Shown: positions 34,661 through 45,984 of the stretch, in pieces
Numbering within the stretch: the stretch's first letter is position 1
Layout: each line of letters starts with the position of its first letter
Assembly (NCBI GenBank): GCA_951804985.1
Contig: OX638134.1
Coordinates: 7,138,790-7,202,789, forward strand
Direction of reading: 5' to 3'
DNA: 64,000 nt
Source of the DNA: Dryomyza anilis
Taxonomy: Eukaryota > Arthropoda > Insecta > Diptera > Dryomyzidae
Position numbers and translations under genes: made by a program
Notes under the pieces: generated by a model
Told to the model about the DNA's origin: nothing
What the model saw: only the letters and a program-made list of their open reading frames with translations
The model's database searches: none

Positions 34661-35895
34661 TACTGAGAAAAATCTTTGCATAATAAAATTAAAATTAAAC
34701 ATACTAAAAATTAAATCAGCTATACTTAAAATGAAACGAAACATACTCAAAATAAAAATGAACATACTAAAATTAAAAATAAAGAAACTTAAAATAAACC
34801 ACAACATACTAAAATTAAAACTATATATACTAAAAATAAATTAAATATACTGAAAATAAATTGCAACATTTAATAAATATAATAAATAAATTAAATAAAA
34901 GTAAGTATGCTAAAAATGAAATAAAAGGTATTGCAAAAATATTAAAGTTTAAATAAACAAATTTAATTTAAATTTAAAAAAGATAAAATAAAATATACTA
35001 AAAATAAAATTGAATCTTCTAATAACAAAATTAACCATACTAAAAATATTATTAAATATAACAAAATGAGACATACTAAAAATAAAACTAAACTTACTAA
35101 AATTCAAATGAAATATAATAAAAATATAACTAAACAGACTAAATGATAAATTGAAACATACTAAAAAGAAAAAAAAAATCTAAAAACAAAATACATCATA
35201 ATAAAAATAAAACTAAAAACAAGCATACTAAAAATAAAACTAAATAAATTAAAAATAAAATTGAAGATACTACAAAGAATACAAAGAAAAAAAAATTTAA
35301 ATAATTGTATAAAAAAGATTAAACAGAATGAAACGTTCTAAAAATAATATCACATATACAAATAACAAAACCAAGCATAATAAAAATAAAATTAAATAAA
35401 ATAAAAATGTAACTAAACATAGTAAAAATCAAATGATACATATTAAAAATAAAATTAAATATATGTAATAAAAAATAAACTAAATATACTAAAAATAAAA
35501 TGGGACATACTAAAAATAAAACTGAACATACCAAATATAAAAATGAACATACTAATATTGAAACTTAACATACTAAAAGTTAAAACTAAACATATTAAAT
35601 ATAAACTAAATATACTAAAAATAAAATACAACATAATAAAAATAAAACTAAGCGTACTAAAAATTAAATTAAATATACTAAATATAAAATTGAAGATATT
35701 ACAAAAATATAAAAGATAAAAATAGAAAAATTGAAAGATACAATAGATAAAGTATAATAATATTGAAACTTAACATACTAAAAGTTCAAAATAAACATAC
35801 TAAATATAAATTAAATATATTAAAAATAAAATACAACATAATAAAAATAAAACTAAGAGTACTGAAAATGAAACTAAATATACTAAAAATAAAAT
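34660..35895 (+). repeat. minisatellite CATACTAAAAATAAAACTAA
   Basis: Many imperfect copies, 19-24 bases, of CATACTAAAAATAAAACTAA. It continues weakly from 36120 to 36300 beyond an inserted MITE. Confidence 0.85.
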
Positions 35896-35903
35896 TGGAG
35901 ATT

Positions 35904-36116
35904 CACCCAGAAAAAAATACTACATAAATAATAGTTTTTTACTTTTAAAAATATTCAATAGGATAAATTATTATTTTAATCGGAAAATACCATTAAATAC
36001 TCGAATGACATAGCCAATGAGTTTATATGAAATTTTTTATTTTTTGTATACTATTAAATCAATAATTGTCCTATTGACCAATTTTAATGGGATTTGAAGG
36101 AATTTTTTTCTAGGTG
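35904..36116. mobile_element. MITE M1, copy 2
   Basis: CACCCAGAAAAAAATAC.. to TTTTTTTCTAGGTG, with the same internal words as copy 1 (TACTATTAAATCAATAA, TGTCCTATTGAC). It is inserted in the minisatellite, whose units resume on the right. Confidence 0.85.
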
Positions 36117-36310
36117 TACCACAAAAATATAACAGATAAAAATAGAAAATTGCAAGATACAATAAGATAAAGCATACTAAAAATAATATCAAATGTCCAA
36201 ATTACAAAACTAAGCCTACAAAACAAAAAATTAAAATTTTACACTAAAAATAAACTTAAACATACTAAACACATACTAAATATAAAACTGAACGTATTTG
36301 AATTTAAGCT

Positions 36311-36535
36311 AAAACCAGTTGGGAAGGTTAGATCACATGGGAAATTTTAAAGTAGGGACATTTTATAGTATTCGTTATTATGATAGTTAGGATTATCAAA
36401 ATTATAGTAGGTCTAAGCCGACTATAATATAAATACCCTACACATATGTGTAGTGTATACCGGAGATGCTTCCTTCTGGGTGTTACAAACAGCGTACCAA
36501 ACTGCATATTCCCTTTCACTCTTAGTGTAGGGTAT
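36311..36535 (+). mobile_element. internally deleted mini-me-like element
   Basis: Has both ends of the element seen at 11476-12855 (ACCAGTTGGGAAGGTTAGAT; TCACTCTTAGTGTAGGGTAT) but lacks the middle, joined at CACATATGTGTAGTGTATACC. About 225 bp. Confidence 0.72.
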
Positions 36536-36540
36536 AAATA

Positions 36541-36740
36541 CTAAACTCACCACACCGCAATTCACCACACCGCAATTCACCACACCGAAATTCACCACAC
36601 TGAAATTCACCACACTAAATCTCACACCACTAAAACTCACCACACTAAAACTCACCACACTAAAACTAACCACACTAAAACTAACCACACTAAAACTCAC
36701 CACACTAAAACTCATCACACTAAAACTCATCACACTAAAA
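36541..36740 (+). repeat. 15-bp satellite CACACTAAAACTCAC
   Basis: Thirteen or so units of CACACTAAAACTCAC, with CACACCGCAATTCAC variants at the left end, starting right after the mini-me boundary. Confidence 0.9.
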
Positions 36741-36754
36741 TTTGTTTTGGAAAA

Positions 36755-36955
36755 ATCTCTACGGGGAAGAATTCTATGGGGAAGAATTTCACGGGAAAGA
36801 ATTCTACTAGGAAGAATTCTATAAGGAAATATTCTACGGAGAAGAATTCTATGGGAAAGTATTCTACGGAGAAAAATTCTATAGGGAAATATTCTACGGA
36901 GAAGAATTCTATAGGGAAATATTCTACGGAGAACCATTCTATAAGGAAGAACAGC
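36755..36955 (+). repeat. 30-bp satellite GAAGAATTCTATAGGGAAAT..
   Basis: Units of 30 bp made of two related 15-mers (GAAGAATTCTATAGG and GAAATATTCTACGGA). Open on both strands because 30 is a multiple of three; these frames are not genes. Confidence 0.9.
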
Positions 36956-36959
36956 CCGA

Positions 36960-37365
36960 AGAAAAGATGTTTTGGCGAAGAATTATTTATAACACCAATA
37001 AAAAAAATCGTCCACAGCGAAAACCGAATCACTGCTAGTGTTATAATAAAAAAAAAAAACTAAAAAAAAGTGCTCTGTACTCTAAAAATTCTGTCTTTTA
37101 AATTTTCCTCTACCACATATTGTTTGAAAAAAAAAACCTTTTGTATTTAAAACCCTTTTGTATTTAAACCTCTTAATGAGGTCAACGCGTTATTGCTTCG
37201 CACGCTATTTCATATTTACTGGAAAATGAGAATGCCTATGCATAAATTACGCACAATGAATATTAAAACGTGCTTCTAAAATGCTCTACATTGTACAGCA
37301 ATTTCATATAATAAATGAACCAATTGACAGCAGAATTTGCAAATTTCACATTTTCGACAAATTTT
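36960..37365. other. spacer, nothing recognised
   Basis: Unremarkable AT-rich DNA between satellite blocks. Confidence 0.35.
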
Positions 37366-37369
37366 TTCA

Positions 37370-38090
37370 ATAAAAATTTTAATTTACAACAAAATTTAAA
37401 TTTTCACTAAAAACTCAATTTTTCAGTAAATATTTAATTTTTCACTACAAATTCAATTTTTTACTATTTAATTGAACACAAAATTCAATTTTTCACTAAA
37501 AATTCAATTTTTCACTAAAAATTCAATTTTTCACTAAAAATTCAATTTTTCACTAAAAATTCAATTTTTCACTAAAAATTCAATTTTTCACTAAAAATTC
37601 AATTTTTCACTAAAAATTCAATTTTTCACTAAAAATTCAATTTTTCACAAAAAATTAATTTTTCAATAAAAATTCAACTTTTCACTAAAAATTCAATTTT
37701 TCACTAAAAATTCAACTTTTCACTAAAATTTAAAATTAAATTTTTAGTTAAAAATTCAACTTTTCACTAAAAATTAAATTTTTCACTAAAAAATTAAATT
37801 TTTCGCTAAAAATTCAACTTTTCACTAAAAATTCAACTTTTCACTAAAAATTCCATTTTTCACTAAAAATTCAACTTTTCACTAAAAATTCAACTTTTCA
37901 CTAAAAATTCAACTTTTCACTAAAAATTCAACTTTTAACTAAAAATTCAAAATTTTCACTAAAATTCAATTTTTCACTAAAAATTCAATTTTTCACTAAA
38001 AATTCAATTTTTCACTAAAAATTCAATTTTTCACTAAAAATTCAACTTTTCACTAAAAATTCAATTTTAACTAATAATTAAATTTTTTAT
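37370..38090 (-). repeat. 19-bp minisatellite array C
   Basis: About 35 copies of TTCAATTTTTCACTAAAAA and the TTCAACTTTTCACTAAAAA variant, same orientation as array B. Array D, of opposite orientation, starts 840 bases later. Confidence 0.92.
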
Positions 38091-38099
38091 TTAATATTT

Positions 38100-38877
38100 T
38101 TTTTTTTTAATTAAAATAACTTCTATTAATGTATTTTCACACTCAATACTTATTCTCCCTTTCTCTCTGTCTATAACTGTTTCTGTCTAAGCGCCTTTTC
38201 TTTCTCCTCGTCATTGAAATCGTGTTAATCGAATGCTGACAATCGCGTGAAAGCTCTCCCCGCGGATCGACATTGCGACGACTGTTGAGTGGGGAGAATA
38301 AAGAATTCAATGCGAAAAAGTGTCAGTAATCAAAGGATTCACATCGCCAAAGGACGTTCGACAGGAACTGAAGCCACAGCGACAACAACAATGTCGACAA
38401 CTACAATTACAGCGCGAAAAGAATAGATTCAGTTGCTGCTGACGTCGCCGCCAGCACCGCCCAACAGACGTGAACATGGACAGGCACTAAAAGTCAATTA
38501 CCGTCATCAATCAAGGCTGCTGCTACCACCGCGCCGCTGCAACACGTACGTGAAACACACGAAACACCTACACAAAAACGCAGACACAATCGTGGAATCG
38601 ACTCGAGTCACACACTCCACTCCGCACGTTGTAGGCGTTTGTGCCACACTCTTCAGAAACATCAGCTGCTTTCTATTGCCATTTTCCGAGTTCCGAGTGG
38701 AAAAATCATAAAATAAAACGTAGCAAAGCAAACTGCAACAGCAGATGAAAAAACTATCAAACGGAAAACTTTAAATTCCGTTTATGTTTCCGTAACTGCT
38801 GTGCAGCGGCGACGACGGCGTAGGAAATGGCAAAGCAGCGTCGATGTAACGGCGCGTAATTAAAGTCAGTTGAGGGA
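38100..38877. other. GC-richer single-copy island between arrays C and D
   Basis: Unlike its surroundings it is GC-rich, with CGCGGATCGACATTGCGACG, CAACAACAATGTCGAC and GACGTCGCCGCCAGCACCGC. It looks like a fly 5' UTR/promoter or enhancer, but no splice site or frame fixes this. Confidence 0.35.
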
Positions 38878-40555
38878 AGAGTTGCCACACCTAAAGGTTT
38901 TTATTAAATTAAAGCAAAAAAGTGAAATTTTTTATGAAACAATTTAAATTTTAGTGAATTTGAAATTGAATTTGAGTGAAAATTTTAATTTTTTAATTAA
39001 TTTTTTAATTTTTTTTTAGTAAAAAAAAAACTAATTTCTAGCGAAAAATTGAGTTTTTATGAAAAATTCAATTTCTAGTGAATAATTGAATTTTTGGGAA
39101 AAATTGAATTTCTAGTGATAAATTGAATTTTTGGAGAGAAATTGAATTTTTAGTGAAAATTTGAATTTTAGTGAAAATTTGCATTAAATTTTTAGTGAAA
39201 AATTGAATTTGTATTGAAAATTTGAATTTTTAGTGAAAAATTTAATTTTTAGTGAAAATTGAATTTTAAGTGAAACATGGAATTTTTAGTGAAAAATTGA
39301 ATTTTTAGTGAAAATTTGAATTTTTAGTGAAAATTTGAATTTTTAGTGAAAATTTGATTTTTTAGTGAAAATTTGAATTTTAGTGAAAATTTGAATTTTT
39401 AGTGAAAAATTGAATTTTAGTGAAAAATTGAATTTTTTGTGGAAAATTGAATTTTATGTGGTAAATTAAATTTTTAGTGAAAAATTTAATTTGTATTGAA
39501 AAATTTAATTTTTATTGAAAAACTGAATTTTTAGTGAAAATTTGAATTTTTAGTGAAAATTTGAATTTTTAGTGAAAATTTGAATTTTTAGTGAAAATTT
39601 GAATTTTTAGTGAAAATTTGAATTTTTAGTGAAAATTTGAATTTTTAGTGAAAATTTGAATTTTTAGTGAAAATTTGAATTTTTAGTGAAAATTTGAATT
39701 TTTAGTGAAAATTTGAATTTTTAGTGAAAATTTGAATTTTTAGTGAAAATTTGAATGTTTAGTGAAAAATTGAATTTTAAGTGAAAAATTGAATTTTTAG
39801 TGAAATATGGAATTTTTAGTGAAAAATTGAATTTTTTGTGAAAATTTGAATTTTTAGTAAAAAATTGAATTTTTCGTAAAAATTGAATTTATAGTGAAAA
39901 ATTGAATTTTGAGTCAAAAATTGAGTTTTTAGTGAAAAATTGAATTTTTCGTAAAAATTGAATTTATAGTGAAAATAAAAATGTTAGTGAAAAATTGAAT
40001 TTTTTAGTGAAAAATGGAATTTTTAGTGAAAAATTGAATTTTTAGTTAAAAATTGAATTTTTTGTGAAAATTTGAATTTGTTGTGAAAATTTGAATTTTT
40101 TGTGAAAATTTGAATTTTTTGTGAAAAATTAGTGTAAAGTTGAATTTCTAATGAAGAATTGAATTTTTTTGTGAAAAATTTAATTTTTAATGAAAAATTC
40201 AATTTTTATTGAAAACTAAAATTTTTAGTGAAAAATTTATTTTAGTGAAAATTTGAATTTTTAGCAAAAAAAAAAATGAATTTTAAGTAAAATTGAATTT
40301 TTAGTAAAAATTGAATTTTTTAGTAAAAAAATGTTTTTTTTTAGTAAAAATGAATTTTTTGTAAAAAAATGTTTTTTTAGTAAAAATTTGAGTTTTTTGT
40401 GAAAATTTGAATTTATAGTAAAAATATAGTTTTATTGAAAAATTGAATTATTAATAAAATAATTGATTGGTTATATTTTCTAGTATGTCCCATCGACATT
40501 ATATCAAAGAATCATTAAAAACTATAAATAAAATATTAAACATTTGGCAACTCTG
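38878..40555 (+). repeat. 19-bp minisatellite array D inside a possible TIR element
   Basis: About 75 copies of TTTTTAGTGAAAATTTGAA, the reverse of array C (array proper about 38930-40450). The outer edges are inverted: AGAGTTGCCA at 38878 and TGGCAACTCT ending at 40554. The array may therefore have grown inside a non-autonomous DNA element. No target duplication was found. Confidence 0.8.
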
Positions 40556-40589
40556 TTATTACAGTAGGCGTTGAAAAGAGTTGAAAGAT

Positions 40590-40618
40590 GTATGGCATAC
40601 ATATAATGTATGCCATAC
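40590..40618. repeat. perfect hairpin, 13-bp arms
   Basis: GTATGGCATACAT, a 3-base loop, then its reverse complement. It lies 30 bp beyond the stop codon of the unnamed exon at 40648-40809. Confidence 0.8.
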
Positions 40619-40647
40619 TTTGGTGCTAGGTGCCGTGACGCAAAACA

Positions 40648-40809
40648 TTAACTCTTGGGTGGGAAGGAGGCCGTGAAAAAGCCGCAAACAACGCTGCGGA
40701 TGACGGCTACCAGCGGCTCGTCCTGCTGCAATCGAAATCCATCAAAGTGCATGACAGCCGACCGGATGTACGACTTGAAGTTGGTGCTGATGGGTTGACC
40801 AGTAGACAA
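40648..40809 (-). CDS. unrecognised terminal exon, 53 residues
   Basis: On the minus strand a branch-like TGCTAAT and acceptor TTTTCCAAG precede an open segment with GC-rich third positions: LSTGQPISTNFKSYIRSAVM, then HFDGFRLQQDEPLVAVIRSV, then VCGFFTASFPPKS and TAA. The composition is clearly protein-like against an AT-rich background. I do not recognise it. The block D-E-P-L..I-R-S-V-V-C-G-F-F faintly recalls the DEAH-helicase C-terminal region, but that is weak. An in-frame stop just upstream means it needs a spliced upstream exon, which I could not find. It could be a pseudogene fragment. Confidence 0.45.
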   Translation of the reverse strand: MSTGQPISTNFKSYIRSAVMHFDGFRLQQDEPLVAVIRSVVCGFFTASFPPKS

Positions 40810-40839
40810 CTTGGAAAATTAGCACACGTTGAGGTTTAC

Positions 40840-42655
40840 GTCGTTTTGTTTTCCAACGTTTGCCTGGCCATTAACCCAACAATCTACACTTCAACTCACC
40901 AACCAACCAACCAATCAATCCAACCAACCAGCTGCCGTTCGTGCGTTCAATATTGAAGATGTAATGAATGCCGTTCGTTCGTTCGTTCAAATGGCGGTTG
41001 TAAATTTTCAATTATCGCCTGAGTCGTTAATGCAGGCAAAATGAAATCAGCCACGTGTAGGAGTGTCGAAGAGAGAGAGAGAGTGAGAGGAGGCGAAGAC
41101 GTTTGAGCGTGATGAGAGAGTAATATGTAAGGCGCGCTGAGGCCTAAACCGTTACACGTGGAAATTAAGCATTCAGCTAATTACACTGTGACACATATTT
41201 TAAATTTTTTAAAATTAATTTGTTGATCAATACGAAAAAAATCTCTAAGGCTTAATTTTGAAGTAGGCACAGTTTTAAAGCTGTTCTAAGTTCTAAGTTA
41301 GTTAAAATTATGAAAGTATAGCAGACAATATGTACACATTATGTATATGAAATTAAAATAAATCGTGGTTACATTTTAAAATGGTCCAATTGTCATCACG
41401 ATTTACTATTCTCGAAAAAATACTACAAACTTGTCTTATATGTTTAATCATAAAATAAAGGCATTTATTAAAAAAAAAAAATCACATTTTCCTATAAAAG
41501 TTTTATGTAGATAAGAGCACAAATGGGCAGAAAATAATTCAAAAGTCGACCGATAAAATACCACGCCGAGAAAATTGTTTACTGATGATTTATGAATAAG
41601 ACGTTCATAAAATATATATTTTTTTCGAATTATTTTATTTATGAATTATGTATAATATTAAAAAAATGAAATATTCATAGATAACATTCTAAATCACTAT
41701 GTATTCATTATGAATAGTAATCATACATTTTACAAATTATATTATTAATCATAAAAATCGAAAATATGAATTTTTATTGATAACTTGTGTTACTTATTGC
41801 ATATTCATTTTCTAAACGTGCAATTCATCTCTATTGGGAAAAAGCACAGCGTAGCTCCAGTCAGAAAAGCATTTAAGTGAGTGAATAAAGTGAAAAATGT
41901 GTGATTTTAAAAGAAATGAGAAATTTAACAGACATATAAGTTTAAGTGAAGCATTTTACCTTTTTTTTTTAATGCTCGTTTCCTTTGTCTACTGACTTAT
42001 TACATTTCCAAATGTGATATTTTTCACTTTATTCTGCATCATTTGGATTTGTTTTACCATCTGGATGCTACGGATATTTGGTACATTGTATGAAATTTTT
42101 ATTATGAATTAATCTAGTTCTATTTGTTTCCATATTATCACTAATTCTATTTGTTTCCATATTATCACTAGATTTAAACCGACAGATAGTGACACAGACA
42201 CTATCGAAATTTCAATTTTATCGTATTTGTATTTGGCTGTCTCAGAATTATCGATTTTTTAGAATAAATAACATGGTTTCAATAAAATTAAGATTGTTCA
42301 AATAAAAATTGCACGAATTCAATTCGATTCGATTTATGTTATCAATAATTTCAATTTCGATAGAAAGTGAATTTGAAAATATGCAAAAAAAAAAACTTTA
42401 AAATTTTAGAAACTTGGTGGAATTTGTATCTAAAATTAAAAAAGTTTTTCATAAATTATCCCAATATTAAGACTTTTTTCAAATATTTGATGTGTTACCA
42501 AACAAATAGTTGATCTGTTTACGATAATACTATAAAATGTAGAAAGTTTTGTTTTTAGTTATAATGATTTTTATATGAATTTTTTTACTAAAGTAATCCA
42601 TGCAACAATTTTCTAGGCAGAACAAATACTGTTAATGTTCTCGTAGGAATTTGAT
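40840..42655. other. intergenic, nothing firm
   Basis: Includes CCAACCAACC and GTTCGTTCGTTC runs and a GAGAGAGAG tract (40890-41090), then AT-rich DNA. A 27-bp direct duplication (TTCTATTTGTTTCCATATTA..) lies at about 42118-42172. Confidence 0.4.
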
Positions 42656-42657
42656 TT

Positions 42658-43282
42658 CTTTCATGGGCTGTGCTCTCTCTCTCTAAGGTTTGCCTTTGCC
42701 TGTCGAGAGTTAGCGTGGTCCCTAGTAGAAATTTTGGTAGGGCCACGGTCATGAAGTGATCATGTCATTATTTGAGAAAATCGGTATATGACGAGGCCCA
42801 TAATGTCCTTGTAACGCAGTGTCCTGATCATGTATAGACCTCAGGCCATGATCATGTACTGATCGGGAAATTCCCCATTTTAATATTTACCCGACAATTG
42901 CCTTGTCTGAGCCCGAGCATAAAAGGGTTTCTCTCATAAATCTCGATCATTGCCTGATGCTAATTTCATTATCAGGAACAAATAATGTAGCTATGATCGG
43001 GAACATTGACTGTTTAGATAATGTAAACTCTGCTATGGTAAGCATGATAAGGGCATGCAAAGGCAATGATCATATTTCTCTAATAGGGATTACCCAACGA
43101 AAACCCGATCATTTCCCGATGGCGCATCGGGCAAATTTCTACTAGGGGTATAGAAAAATGTTTTCTATGAAAATAATGTATACAGTTGCTGGGATTGAAC
43201 CCTGGATCTTTTGGGTCGATGTTTTACAGATCAGCAACTTTTCGCTCGTACTCCAGCAGTGCAACCATTCGAGCTACCGACG
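42658..43282 (-). mobile_element. tRNA-derived SINE, copy 3, split by a MITE
   Basis: The tRNA-like head is at the right (minus-strand A box TAGCTCGAATGG, B box GGGTTCAATCCC). The body resumes left of the MITE at 42658-42719 (TTTGCC..TGTCGAGAGTTAGCG), matching the intact SINE at 44090-44150. The 3' tail is missing. Confidence 0.8.
42720..43147 (+). mobile_element. MITE M3, copy 1, nested in SINE
   Basis: 428 bp with ends CCTAGTAGAAATTT / AAATTTCTACTAGG. The interior is rich in TGATCATG-type palindromes and CCCGATCATTTCCCGATGGC. The surrounding SINE is continuous once it is removed; the target duplication is short (GT or GGT). A reverse copy is at 49433-49860. Confidence 0.9.
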
Positions 43283-43284
43283 TT

Positions 43285-43936
43285 ATTTTTGATAACAATC
43301 ATAAAAAAGTATTCAAAAGGTCCAGTTTTTGTTATTTTCAAAATGTCTATAGTTCCCAATCAAAACGGTCGAATGTCTTAAAATTCTATAGACAGATAGA
43401 CAATTAGGTCTGTTTCCTGTCTTCTAATTTAGTTCAATTTTGTTTGCTCAAAAATTTGCTAAATTTAAAAGCTGCATTATCGACAAAATGTAGTTAAGTC
43501 AGCAATTTAGTCGAACTCGCGCACACCCTTAGTAATCAATTAATATAAAATTTTAAATATCTTTGATATTTTGATTATATATGAAATTACTTCTGGTATA
43601 AACTGGATTTAATTCAAAGTGTTACTACAAAACTGGACCTGAATTGCATAAAATTTCTGAAAATATCAAAATGATTTTTACTATGGACATCTCATACATC
43701 ATTACCATTCAAATAGAGGCAGCTGATTTTAGTTTTATACTTAGTTTATCTCATTTCACTTATTCGGTCTACTGTTTTGTGTCTTATGATTATTTTTATC
43801 ACTTAACAATTTTAAGATAATTGATTTCAAACTTCAGACCATGCAATTAATGCGATTTTCAAGATATTTGAATCTTAAATCGAAAATTTTAAATAGTAGA
43901 ATGAATGTATCTTAAATAGTACACGTTGTTATAATA
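43285..43936. other. intergenic, nothing recognised
   Basis: AT-rich with no supported feature. Confidence 0.35.
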
Positions 43937-43952
43937 TATCCCAACTATTAAT

Positions 43953-44266
43953 AATAATAATAGTTTGGCGCTACAGTCCTGTGTAGAACTTCGGCCGAGC
44001 TCTCTCATCATTTTGAGCTGTGCGTGTTATATTTGTACTCAAAGTGGTGGGACCTACAGTTTATTGCCGAATCCGAACGGCGGGTGAGAGCTTTTTCATA
44101 GGCAATGGTTTTACTCTCGTAGGTTTGCCATTTACTGACGAGAGGTAGCGCGGTATAGAAAAATGTTTCTATGAAAAGATGTTGTTAGCCCCAGTCCAGG
44201 CTTGACCCGGGGACCTTTCGGCTCGCAGTCCAACGCACTAACCACTGAGCTACCGCGGCTACCTAC
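43953..44266 (-). mobile_element. complete tRNA-derived SINE with 16-bp target duplication
   Basis: On the minus strand: head GTAGGTAGCCGCGG, perfect Pol III A box TAGCTCAGTGG (44252-44242), degenerate B box GGGTCAAGCCT (44208-44198), a unique body, and an (ATT)n tail. It is flanked by exact copies of TATCCCAACTATTAAT at 43937-43952 and 44267-44282. About 314 bp; the best-preserved member of the family in the window. Confidence 0.93.
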
Positions 44267-44282
44267 TATCCCAACTATTAAT

Positions 44283-45980
44283 TTACCCTAAAGCGAAGAC
44301 AAGGACATGGTCTGAGCATGTTGGTCGTGCTATTATATTTATTATATAATATACGAAAAAAAAAATGATTTGAAAAAGGTTGGAAATAATATTCTTGGTT
44401 TGTTTTTTAATAAAATACAAAACTATTAATAAAAAAAGTCATAATATAAAATAATTTCGAATAAACTGATAAAAATCCAGAACGTCACACACAAAAAATT
44501 AAATTGTTGCACAGTGTAGCAACCTGTCGAAGCTAATTTAGGTATTAATAGAGGGAAATTCGTGTATTTCACGTTGAGTGCGTTTTCGAGTTCGGTAAAT
44601 TGGAATTACAATAATTTCTTCATCCGCTGGGGCAAAATCATCAAAAAATGACAGACGTCAGTGGAAGGATATAAATAAAAATATAAAGATAGATAAAAAT
44701 TAAGAAGGAGCTAAATAATTATAATAATATAGAAAAGAATATTGATGGGAAAAATGACAGCTCAGCAAATGTGTAGAAAAATGTAAAATTTATATAGTGG
44801 GGGGATACGGTTTTGAGAAAAAGACAAATTTAATCTGTTTAAATTTAAAAATTTGTCTATGTTGATTTTCAATGGCATTTATAATTATAAATAAAATGAT
44901 ACGTTGAAAAAGAAAATTCATTAGAATAATTGGCGCATAATTATAGACAATTTAAAGACAACTTTAAAATTGAATTAGACTTTTTTTACAACTCAAAAAG
45001 TTGATTTCAATGTCTACAATTATGCACTATGATTTCAAAAATCGAATTCTAAAAGAGTTATTGTTTTTTAAATTTGCAAAATGGATTAAATTTTACAATA
45101 TATAAAATTAAAAGAATTGTTCTTTTAATATAAGATATTTCTTTGAGAGCTCATTGAATTATATAAAGCTTTTCAAGTACGCTCCATTTCAAATTAAATA
45201 CTTTCTGCTCCATCAATATCCTTTTAGTAACCTACATTTGAAACTTGCCTCTGAGGCAATTCCAGCAGAAAATACTCTCCGTGCAACTACCAACGGTAAC
45301 CGCAACCTTCCTGTAGTTTTTAATGACAGTCTTTAGTCTCTAAAAGCCTCAAGTTTCAACGTCAGCAAATCTTATTTCCTCGCACAGTTACTGTGCCCCA
45401 GGACATATTACAAATTGAATCAAAAATGTATTTAATACAATGTAATTCATATAAAAAAATGGAAGGAAAACAGAATGAAACATATTTAACTAACAGCTGT
45501 GTTGTGTGACTAGTGTCCACACCTCCAGCAGAAATCACTGCCACAGCAAACCGACTAAAGGACCAACTAAACGACCAACCAATCGACCATACGACCGACT
45601 ATGTGCTGCAAAACACCGCAGGTGCTGTCGTCGTTAGTCGGTTGCTCTGTTGACGTCGTTGTGACAGCACCACATCGCTCTGGTGCGGAAATTGCAAATT
45701 TATTGTGCATCAAGGAATCGTCCTGCATTGCGGAGAGTAAATACATAGTTGGTTATCTTCAATCAGGTTTAAAACAACGACAACAATGGAACATCTACCA
45801 CGAGGTAAAGGCACAAATTCACCATATACAATGCGAGAGTGCGCAACAACATGCAACACTGATGTGGTGAGAAACTGTGCCAGTGGGAGAGAGGAGGGAT
45901 TGAGAGAGAGAGAGAGAATGTTAAGTAAACACACCCTATGGTGAAGAGGTTTTGGAGACTTTGCAAGGGGGTTGATTGGC
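44283..45980. other. intergenic, no supported gene
   Basis: Mixed AT-rich DNA. A short minus-strand frame at 45567-45728 and another near 44525-44650 look mildly protein-like but have no supporting context. Confidence 0.35.
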
Positions 45981-45984
45981 TTTT

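Noticed and set aside
36422..37063. Frames on both strands with RILPYRILLRRIF or ENSMGKYSTEKNSIG repeats
   Set aside because: Products of the 15/30-bp satellites; no start context, no homology pattern.
43953..44266. A functional tRNA gene
   Set aside because: The head has Pol III boxes, but the B box is degenerate, the acceptor stem does not close, and the body, tail and target duplication show it is a SINE.
44525..44650. Minus-strand short open segment DDFAPADEEIIVIPIYRTRK
   Set aside because: Only 38 codons between stops, no splice sites or relatives seen; possibly a retroelement relic, not supportable.
45567..45728. Minus-strand 53-codon frame MQDDSLMHNKFAISAPERCG..
   Set aside because: Mildly protein-like and preceded by an acceptor-like sequence, but it ends in a CGACCAAC simple repeat and has no partner exon.
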